In this document: positions 56,301-64,000 of the stretch, one piece after another | Layout: every line of letters begins with the position of its first letter | Numbering within the stretch: the first letter of the stretch is position 1 | Assembly (NCBI GenBank): GCA_024195265.1 | Contig: JAJLRJ010000010.1 | Span: 5,718,302-5,782,301, forward strand | Origin: Dendrophyllia cribrosa | Lineage: Eukaryota; Cnidaria; Anthozoa; Scleractinia; Dendrophylliidae | Direction of reading: 5' to 3' | Length of the DNA: 64,000 nucleotides | Position numbers and translations under genes: made by a program | Notes under the pieces: model-generated | Seen by the model: the letters and a program-made list of their open reading frames with translations, nothing else | Databases searched by the model: none | What the model was told of the DNA's origin: nothing

Positions 56301-59300
56301 CAAAACAAATGGCTATCTTTAGCGGAAGTTTTAGAGACCCACAACCTGTTGACCCATAAAGATTATATTAATCGACTCCCTGCCTTGAAAGTTAACTGCA
56401 ACACTGTTTAAGATCTCCCAAAGTCTCCGTTTTCTAGTGAGATTTCAGCCAGTGATAAGTTCAATCGTCAATCGTTCAATCGTCAATCATTCTAGTGTTC
56501 TCACACTAATTGGTGACACTACCTAAAAAAACCTAAGATAAACATTAAAATTTTATAAAAATTGAAATCTTTACTCTATATAAAACTCTAGTTAAAAACT
56601 AATTCTAATAAAACCCTAGTTAAAAACATATTAAAAAACATACCCTAATCGCATAATTACTATCACTTATCTTCCTAAATTAACTATAACATAAATAGCA
56701 GTCCCGTCTTCAATTAAGTGCGTTAAGTCTCTTTTCCTTATCTGACTTTTAAAAGTGCTCACACTATCCAAACCACGTTCCTCCTTGGTCAACTTGGACC
56801 ACAAAAAAGGCCCAAAATATTTCAAAGAATGCTTCTCGTATTATAGTGTTAATTAGCATGGTACAGTAAAATCAGAATTCCTTTAGTTGTATCGTTTGTC
56901 TCTTTCCCCGTGAAGGTTGAAGAGATCCCCGTGAAGGTTGAAGAGATCCCCGTGAAGGTTGAGGAGATCTTGTAGATACTTCGGTATTAGGTTATTCTTA
57001 GCTTAGCTTAGCTCCCTGTAAACCTCTTGATGCTCTACCAGAAACAAAACTATTTAATAAAATTTATTATTATTTCACTAGGTACATTCCATCTGGAGAT
57101 CTAGAAGAGATCTACATTGAGTATTACGGAGAAAAGAAAGTTACAAAGGAAGAGATCGAAGTCTGTTCTGGTATTATGCTTCTTGGTTGGATTGGAGAAA
57201 AAATTGCAGGAGCAAAGTTGTTTCCCAAATATGCCAAGACCTCACCATTTTTGATGGAAGACTTACATACATATTTCCAGGGTAATTAAGGGCTGATAAG
57301 TCAAATCAGTCAAGAATTTCTTCAGTTATAATATGAATATATTAGTTTTAACAAAACATTGAAAGCCTGCCTTTTGGAGCTGACTGAGGCTTAATGGGAC
57401 ACTCCTGCTAAAATAACGAAATAATTTTGTGTTAACTCAATTTCCATGTTATATCGCCAAATGCCACCAAATATACAACTAAAATATTAAATGAAAAGAT
57501 TCTATAGAGCAAAACAGAATATTAAGTAGTTTGGTAAAACAATTGCAGGTTGGCAAGGATAAAAAGGGATCGGCTCATCAATTTTGATTTTGTGACAGGC
57601 GATCAAGAAATCAATGAAAGTTTCCGTTCTTGTGGAATTTAAAGTTTTTTTGTCGTTATGTCTTTTTAGTTCATATTTCTTTGTGTTCATCACTTTTGGC
57701 AATTTCCTCTTCTCATTTTAAGATAATAAAGCAAGTTTAAAGCAAGCTTCTGGTCATAATAAAAACAATATTTCAATATTTAAGGTTAAATTAAAAGTGT
57801 TGAATGTTTTTTTTTTCACTTTATTTCCCATGCACAGAGAAGACAAGGGGCTTATTTCAGGCTATGTTTTTGGGCAGTTGGACCTTTTTAGGGGGGTTAT
57901 TTAAAGTCCAGTTGGATTTTTTGGGTTCTGAAGATTTTGCCTCATTTGTTCCTCCCCATAACTAATATATATACCTAATAGACCTAGGGGTGAGGAGAGG
58001 GGTTGTCTTGATCCCTTACAGAGTTTAGTTACAGACAATTCAACTAAAGTGAAGTTCAACAAAACCTGCCAGCCCCTGATGTCTGCATAGAGAAGTGTCT
58101 ACCGACACAGATGTCTGCTTTGAGGTAAATTGTAATGAAAGTTTGACTGTCATATTTCAGGTGGCGTGGCTGACATGGCAGCATGGTCTGTACTTCTCTG
58201 GCACCAATCTATCGACATGTTGGAACATGGAACAGAAACTTGCGCTATCCCCAAAAGCCCACTGTTTATAACTTGCAACAAGAGTGATCATGGTAAACTT
58301 GTACAAGAAACACAGCAGCGAAAGCTAAGAAATCCTGGAACTAAAATGCTACAACAAGATTTCCACAAAAATGTGAAATTATCTGATCTAAACATTAAAC
58401 AGAGCAGAAGAGGGAGTTACTTCTCTTTGTCAGAATCTCTGCATGCAAAGATTCTTAAAAGTAAGGATTTAATCAAGAGCTGTCTTGGTTGTTTAAAGCC
58501 TCATCCTCGAGTGATAGTTAATAGGGACAGTGTTGATCAAGACATGGTCACAACATCTGCGGAATATTCATCTTCAGTGCCATATGCAAGAGTAGGATGG
58601 TAGGTTGGTGATTTAAGGTAGCATTCTTTTAGCAAATTCCATGGTAACAGATTTAGTTAATCCTGGAACTGACCCAAGAGTGCCACAAAACAAAATTCAA
58701 GAAAAATCCCAAATACCTTAATATACAGTAAGGAATAGGGTTAAATTGGCTGCCAGTATCAAGCCAGCTTTATTATCGGAGTGCCACCCTCAGGCCTTTA
58801 AGTGCATGACAGGCTGTGCCCCCGACTACTTGATATCTAAATTTATTAAGCGTGAAAATATTAGTAACTGTTCAACTAGAAATTCTCAACAATTAAACAT
58901 TCCTTTATTTAGAACTGCTTCTGGCCAGAGGACATTTTATTATCCGACTGTTAACATTTGGAACTCTTTGGACCCTATTTTAAAATTTAGTAAATCTGTC
59001 TCGGTTTTTAAGAAAGTTTTAAAGCGCAAGCTTCTTAAAGAATTTTTAGAATCTTAACTTAATTAATTCAATTAATCTTTTGTAAATACGATTTATATTT
59101 ATGATTATTGTAATTAGTTATATTTGCGATTATTCTTGTTAGTTAGTTTTAATTATCTTTGAAAAGCCCCCTTGGGAAAAGGTAATAAAGTATGTATGTA
59201 TGTATGTATTGATATAGGGTATGAATATTACAGTAAGGTACTGTAATATTCATATTTATTTTTGTGGGACTCAATTTTCATGATTTTAGTGATTTTCAAA

Positions 59301-62300
59301 AAATCGCGAAATTAAAGACCCCTTAAAAAAGTTTTTCATGAAAGTTGACAAAAGTTAGTTCCAATGAGTTCAACATATTTTTTTTGCCAAATTGCAGAAT
59401 TTAAGTCCCACAAAACATGCCTGTTCCATTTTCACAAATTTAAGTACGAATAAGGTACGTAGCACAATAACTAGCTTTCTCTGGAAATTTGAGCCCGATA
59501 GCTCACCACTATATATATCGTGGTGAGCTAGGCTGTTTACTAGGTCTGTATATAGGGGAATCTTTGTTTACCATTTTTGCCTCATTAGCATATGCGCCTC
59601 GTTTTCTAACCTACCTACAAAAAAAATCAACTCTGAATATTGAAAGGGCACAGCACAATTAGCTTTCTCTGAAAATTTGAACCCGATATACTAGATATGC
59701 TTTATGCAATGCTGTATTAAAAACTCAAAATTTTACAAAGAATGTATGGCTCAATTTTGCAGTTTTTAACAGCAGATATTTCCTTAAATATTGCATGAAA
59801 AAATCTAAAAATTGCATAGATTACTAAGTTCAACAAGCTCTTTCAACTTTTGAAGTCAATTTGTATTTAGCATGGTGCTTTCTCTATGTAAATTCGTATG
59901 CTAATGAAGCAAAATGTAAACAATGATGTCAGCAAAGATCGCCCTATATGACACATGCCCTGTATTGCTAGTATAGGATCAGTAATGTGGAAAGTGTAAT
60001 GTGTGGTGATAAATACAGAAAGATGGTAGATTTTAAGCTTGGTAATGAAAGGAAAAAGAATGATGTAATGTCCATCATGTCACAAGGGTGGGACAAACAA
60101 GAAATCTGAATCCTCAACAGCAATAAATATTGAACCTTTGACCTTCCGTAAACCAGTCGGATGCTTTAACCACTGAGCTATTTTTTAGGTCTTTGGCATA
60201 TGGCAAGTTTAGTGGTCTGAGCATTTCACTTGTCATTGGAGCACCTGGTTATGGCAGTCCAGGTAACAGCCAACATGGTCGTGTATACCTTGTAACAAGT
60301 AACGAAGACAGTGGATTACCAGATAAGAACTTAAATTTAGATACTGATGCCGACATGATCCTCGATGGGACAGTGGAAAATGGCAGGTTTGGAACAGCAG
60401 TGGCTGTGCTGGATCTTAATAAAGATGGGCTTGATGATCTGGCTGTCAGTGCTCCATCTTCAGGTATGTTGTGTTAATAGCACCCATTGTACTCCATATT
60501 CCCCACTAACAACAACCCTGCTATTACAGCTCAGATGCAGTTCATTTGCCTCTGGGGGGAAGGTCAAATCTGTGTCTTGCTGAGAATGTGACACCCTTAT
60601 TTAAAACAGGCTCCCTTTGGGAGCATGTGCCTACTCAGCCCTAGCAAAAATAGGTCCGGCATTCCCGCAGAATCCTGACGGAATACCAGGTCCAGAGTGG
60701 ATTCCATCTGGAATCCACTTGTAGTCCAATTGGAATTCCGGGTAGATGGAGTCCTGATTCTGGAGTTCTGTGGAATGCTGGGTCCAGCTTCTGGAGATTG
60801 GTGGAATCCCGGTTCTGGAGTTCCCATTAAATGTGGAGCCCCAGAGTCCAATAACATTTCAGTCTGGGCACCTGATGTACAGTTGCAGGCATTCATGTGG
60901 GCCTGTTGTTTACTACATAATATGCGATGCTAACAGTCAGTACCACAGAAAGACACTTGAAAAGACTCAAAAGTTAGAACCTGACTTATTGATAGCTGAA
61001 TCTATCAGTGAAAGGGTTTCAAAACTAGTTTCTTGTTGTAGGTGCTGACAGCCTTCAGTATACAGGGACAGTGTACGTATTTTATGGAGATAAACAAAAA
61101 GGACTTGACCCCCAACCAAGCCTAACAATCTATGGCAATGGAACCTATTACAACCTTGGTACATCTCTGGTAGGGGCTGATGTTGATGGAGATGGATTTA
61201 AGGACCTCATAATAGGGTCCCCGTATGCCCCAGAGGGTGGTCCTCAGAGGGGATCTGTGGCAGTGTTCTTAGCCAAAACACAAAGTAAGCCTGGGTCAGA
61301 GTTATCTGTGCATGATGCTGATTGGTTGGCTGTTGGTAAACAGAATTACAGTTGGTTTGGTTATTCTATGAACGTGGCCAATTCAAGTGGAAAGCTGCTA
61401 CTACTCATTTCCGCACCCACATTCAGGTAACTGGCATTGTGTTGTAGCAAAAACTATTCATAACTGGTTTAAATTCCCCACCCCTCGGGAAATTCCATGG
61501 GAAAACAAAACCGTGAAATGACCACCCAAAATGCAAAGCTGAGGTGGTCGCTTACAGGAGGTGGCAGCTTACAAGAGATCAGACCACAGGGGGACTTGAC
61601 TTCAAATCATATGAACCTGTACATGTAGTCACTTCTACATGTGTACAAAGCACCTATCAGCGCAAAGCATTATTATCATGCTAGATGAATGGACATCTGC
61701 ACAGTAGAAATACACTTGTTACTTATAACATGCTAACTTTGTATAATTTGTCTAGGATATGAAAAGGTTTGGGTGCAAGGGACAACAGTTTAGTTTTTTT
61801 TGGAATTGTTCTGTAGTGACAATGAAATATGGGTGAGTGTTCGCTTACCGGAAGTTAAAAACAACCAAAAAATTCAGTTCACCTGCATTGAAAGTGGTTG
61901 CTGTCACTTACAGAGGTGGTTTCAACTATAATGATCTGACTGGAAGAAATTGAGTATTTTAGAAAAGTGGTCGCTTAGGAGAGGTGGTCGCTTAGGAGAG
62001 GTGGTCGCTTAGGAGAGGTGGTCGCTTAGGAGAGGTGGTCGCTTAGGAGAGGTGGTCGCTTAGGAGAGGTGGTCGCTTAGGAGAGGTGGTCACTTGGGAG
62101 AGGTGGTCGCTTAGGAGAGGTGGTCGCTTAGGAGAGGTGGTCGCTTAGGAGAGGTGGTCGCTTAGGAGAGGTGGTCGCTTAGGAGAGGTGGTCGCTTAGG
62201 AGAGGTGGTCGCTTAGGAGAGGTGGTCGCTTAGGAGAGGTGGTCACTTGGGAGAGGTGGTCGCTTAGGAGAGGTGGTCGCTTAGGAGAGGTGGTCGCTTA

Positions 62301-64000
62301 GGAGAGGTGGTCGCTTAGGAGAGGTGGTCGCTTAGGAGAGGTGGTCGCTTAGGAGAGGTGGTCGCTTAGGAGAGGTGGTCGCTTAGGAGAGGTGGGCGCT
62401 TGGGAGAGGTGGTCGCTTAGGAGAGGTGGTCGCTTAGGAGAGGTGGTCGCTTAGGAGAGGTGGTCGCTTAGGAGAGGTGGTCGCTTGGGAGAGGTGGTCG
62501 CTTAGGAGAGGTGGTCGCTTAGGAGAGGTGGTCGCTTAGGAGAGATGGTTTTCAAGGGGTGGTCACTAACAAGAAGTGGTCATTTAGGAGAGGTGGTCGC
62601 TTAGGAGAGGTGGTCACTTGGGAGAGGTGGTTGCTTAGGAGAGGTGGTCACTTAGGAGAGGTGGTCGCTTACGAGGGATGGTCATTTAAGAGAGGTGGTC
62701 ACTTAGGAAAGGTGGTCTCTTAGGAGAGGTGGCCGCTTAAGAGAGGTGGTCGCTTAGGAGAGGTGGTCGCTTAGGAGAGGTGGTCGCTTAGGAGAGGTGG
62801 TCGCTTAGGAGAGGTGGTCGCTTAGGAGAGGTGGTCGCTTAGGAGAGGTGGTCGCTTGGGAGAGGTGGTCGCTTAGGAGAGGTGGTCGCTTAGGAGAGGT
62901 GGTCGCTTAGGAGAGGTGGTCGCTTAGGAGAGATGGTTTTCAAGGGGTGGTCACTAACAAGAAGTGGTCATTTAGGAGAGGTGGTCGCTTAGGAGAGGTG
63001 GTCACTTGGGAGAGGTGGTTGCTTAGGAGAGGTGGTCACTTAGGAGAGGTGGTCGCTTACGAGGGATGGTCATTTAAGAGAGGTGGTCACTTAGGAAAGG
63101 TGGTCTCTTAGGAGAGGTGGCCGCTTAAGAGAGGTGGTCGCTTAGGAGAGGTGGTCGCTTAGGAGAGGTGGTCGCTTACGAGAGGTGGTCACTTACGAGA
63201 GGTGGTCACTTAGGAGAGGTGGTCGCTTAGGAGAGGTGGCAGCTTAGGAGAGGTGGTCACTAACAAGAAGTGGTCATTTAGGAGAGGTGGTCGCTTAGGA
63301 GAGGTGGTCGCTTGGGAGAGGTGGTCACTTGGGAGAGGTGGTCGCTTAGGAGAGGTAGTCACTTAGGAGAGGTGGTCGCTTACGAGGGATGGTCATTTAA
63401 GAGAGGTGGTCACTTAGGAAAGGTGGTCTCTTAGGAGAGGTGGCCGCTTAAGAGAGGTGGTCGCTTAGGAGAGGTGGTCGCTTAGGAGAGGTGGTCGCTT
63501 AGGAGAGGTGGTCACTTACGAGAGGTGGTCACTTAGGAGAGGTGGTCGCTTAGGAGAGGTGGCAGCTTAGGAGAGGTGGCAGCTTAGGAGAGGTGGTCGT
63601 GGGGGGGTGGGGGGGGGTGGGGGGGTGAATGTTTCCTGGAACTGCACATTATGTCTGTGGAGACATGGCAGGTCAGACATTTGAAATAACCACGCAAAAG
63701 TACTGCCACAGAGGCTTAATTTAAATGGTCACACCATAGGATTTCGTCCACAGACTCAAAAGTTAGATCTACACTACATGTTTCTATAAGTGACTCTGAG
63801 TGCAAGGGTTAATTACTTTAATTATGTATAATTATATTCACTGGTAGTTATTAATTAAGCTCATTCTTGTGTGTGTTTGAACAGATTATGTGCCAATAAG
63901 AACTGCAGCTACTCCAAGAATGACTTGCAAAGTGTTGGCAGGGTGTATTTATTCCAGTTCACTCCAACACAATCACCCCAGCCCTTGGCAACCATAACTG
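52334..64000 (+). CDS. GPLD1: Glycosylphosphatidylinositol-specific phospholipase D (3' end outside window)
   Basis: Secreted enzyme that cleaves the inositol-phosphate bond of GPI anchors. Exons 52334-52675, 54933-55156, 57082-57281, 58161-58599, 60189-60463, 61042-61426 and 63885-64000 join in phase to 660 codons; vertebrate GPLD1 has ~840, so the last repeats are missing on the right. Seen: signal peptide (residues 1-27) ending before CGMSTHID; the zinc-dependent phospholipase domain (about 28-370) with GGNPYPDAMY, EDTHWAPFLNAT, VSHQVADVTWHSLG and GGVADMAAWS, which supply the His/Asp zinc ligands known for the family; then FG-GAP beta-propeller repeats (VIGAPGYG, LDLNKDGLDDLAV, ADVDGDGFKDLIIGSPYAPE) with DxDxDGxxD calcium loops. 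Start ATG is in good context (AAAATGG). Confidence 0.97.
52676..54079. other. GPLD1 intron 1, first part
   Basis: Holds a degenerate GATGATG-type stretch (53397-53575) and a C run (53657-53681). 53580-53700 has three diverged CACCCCACCTAAAAATATAC units. No gene. Confidence 0.5.
54080..54458. mobile_element. 379-bp foldback MITE
   Basis: Arms of ~175 bp from TAGACCCTTCCATGG to its complement, including GAGTCGTATCTTGTAAAATT and CCAGCATACAAACGTCTGTA. Spacer ~20 bp. Termini suggest a TA target. Confidence 0.85.
54933..55156 (+). CDS. GPLD1: GPLD1 exon 2
   Basis: DTEKLVAFTLGFVSHQVADV to IPSGIRE and two bases of Trp; aligns with human KLVAFLFGITSHMAADVSW. Acceptor TTTATAG, donor GTAAAT. Confidence 0.95.
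55157..56904. other. GPLD1 intron 2
   Basis: 55930-56060 is a subfamily-A copy of the ~105-bp repeat. A C run lies near 55852. 55500-55800 repeats GTCTAGAATAGGGT words. No gene. Confidence 0.5.
56905..56970. repeat. Three tandem units of GATCCCCGTGAAGGTTGAAGA
   Basis: About 21-bp period, three units with small changes (CCCCGTGAAGGTTGARGAGA). Confidence 0.85.
57082..57281 (+). CDS. GPLD1: GPLD1 exon 3
   Basis: YIPSGDLEEIYIEYYGEKKV to SPFLMEDLHTYFQ; phases match both neighbours. Donor GTAATT. Confidence 0.94.
57282..58160. other. GPLD1 intron 3
   Basis: No repeat or gene recognised; 66-codon minus frame 57502-57702 not supported. Confidence 0.4.
58161..58599 (+). CDS. GPLD1: GPLD1 exon 4
   Basis: Begins GGVADMAAWSVLLWHQS and ends SSVPYARVG plus two bases. 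Second half covers the link to the beta-propeller. Donor GTAGGT. Confidence 0.95.
58741..59215 (+). pseudogene. CR1-like LINE 3' remnant in GPLD1 intron 4
   Basis: Plus-strand frame 58746-59057 is a LINE ORF2 C-terminus (AFKCMTGCAPDYLISKF, TRNSQQLNIPLFRTASGQRT, WNSLDPILKF), followed by a 3' UTR ending in (TATG)n at 59190-59209. Severely 5' truncated. Confidence 0.85.
59216..60104. other. GPLD1 intron 4, remainder
   Basis: AT-rich. A short hairpin GCTCACCACTATATATATCG near 59500, and AGCTTTCTCTGRAAATTTGA occurs twice (about 59475 and 59660). Confidence 0.4.
60105..60186 (-). repeat. tRNA-derived SINE, antisense, beside GPLD1 exon 5
   Basis: The reverse strand reads TAGCTCAGTGGTTAAAGCAT and GGTCAAAGGTTCAATATT, box A and box B spacing of a tRNA head. 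Its 5' end is within about 10 bp of the exon acceptor. Confidence 0.7.
60189..60463 (+). CDS. GPLD1: GPLD1 exon 5 (FG-GAP repeat)
   Basis: WSLAYGKFSGLSISLVIGAP, then LDLNKDGLDDLAVSAPSS. The acceptor TTTTTTAG abuts an antisense tRNA-derived SINE. Confidence 0.94.
60464..61041. other. GPLD1 intron 5
   Basis: 60650-60850 is built of GGAATCC/TTCTGGAGT words (a degenerate simple repeat). No gene. Confidence 0.45.
61042..61426 (+). CDS. GPLD1: GPLD1 exon 6 (FG-GAP repeats)
   Basis: GADSLQYTGTVYVFYGDKQK through DVDGDGFKDLIIGSPYAPEG to LLLISAPTF and two bases. Donor GTAACT. Confidence 0.95.
61976..63599. repeat. ~1.6-kb minisatellite, 17-bp unit GAGGTGGTCGCTTAGGA
   Basis: Roughly 95 head-to-tail units with few changes. 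Variant blocks (GATGGTTTTCAAGGGGTGGT, CACTAACAAGAAGTGGTCAT) recur at 62543 and 62931, 388 bp apart, and again in part near 63252. Followed by a G-rich run (63599-63626). Precursor-like single units occur at 61551-61600. In GPLD1 intron 6. Confidence 0.97.
63690..63800 (-). repeat. ~105-bp repeat family, subfamily A
   Basis: GGTCACACCATAGGATTTCG, CACAGACTCAAAAGTTAGA, then AAGTGACTCTGAGTGCAAGG, ending about 75 bp before GPLD1 exon 7. Confidence 0.8.
63885..64000 (+). CDS. GPLD1: GPLD1 exon 7, cut by window end
   Basis: RLCANKNCSYSKNDLQSVGR then VYLFQFTPTQSPQPL; acceptor TGAACAG. Continues beyond 64000. Confidence 0.88.

Noticed and set aside
61976..63599. Protein with 17-bp-encoded repeats
   Set aside because: The unit is not a multiple of three, and the array lies in an intron.

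Overview
The window looks like nuclear DNA of an animal, most likely an anthozoan cnidarian such as a stony coral. That call is an inference from three things: long introns, compact single-copy metazoan genes, and a very dense mixture of short foldback and terminal-inverted-repeat elements, CR1-like LINE pieces and Penelope-like remnants. It is not bacterial. The real genes are split into many exons, so most long reading frames are fragments or repeat-derived.

Four protein genes can be supported. (1) Minus strand, 1787-12186: the 26S proteasome ATPase Rpt3/PSMC4, six coding exons read from 12186 downwards. The last ~37 codons are not in the window and must lie to the left. (2) Plus strand, 18035-18910: an intronless gene for a 291-residue secreted protein made of two copies of a ~120-residue domain, with a TATA box and a poly(A) signal. 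(3) Minus strand, 24148-48105: a complete ABCG1/ABCG4-type half transporter, 13 coding exons, 653 codons, with every splice phase consistent. (4) Plus strand, 52334 to beyond 64000: glycosylphosphatidylinositol-specific phospholipase D (GPLD1), seven exons visible and 660 codons, with the remaining C-terminal repeats off the right edge. PSMC4 acts in proteasomal protein turnover, ABCG1/4 in lipid/sterol export, and GPLD1 on GPI anchors. Nothing suggests a shared pathway or operon.

Layout: 1-12186 is PSMC4 with introns full of nested mobile elements; 12187-18034 is intergenic, with LINE fragments and palindromes; 18035-18910 is the two-domain gene; 18911-24147 is intergenic repeats; 24148-48105 is the ABCG gene, whose introns hold tRNA-derived SINEs, tandem palindromes, a Penelope-like relic and a direct duplication; 48106-52333 is intergenic MITEs plus a tandem repeat just upstream of GPLD1; 52334-64000 is GPLD1, ending with a ~1.6 kb 17-bp minisatellite in intron 6.

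The most notable observations are the intronless two-domain secreted protein, whose sequence pattern recalls a domain I associate with bacterial cell-surface proteins; an abundant ~105-bp repeat family present both dispersed and in tandem; several transposon insertions whose target duplications can be read directly (8-bp TCTATTGT, GGTTCTAG and AAAATCCC); and a TA-flanked 2.07-kb element nested inside a TTAA-flanked one. I found no CRISPR array, operon, defence island or clearly new enzymatic system.
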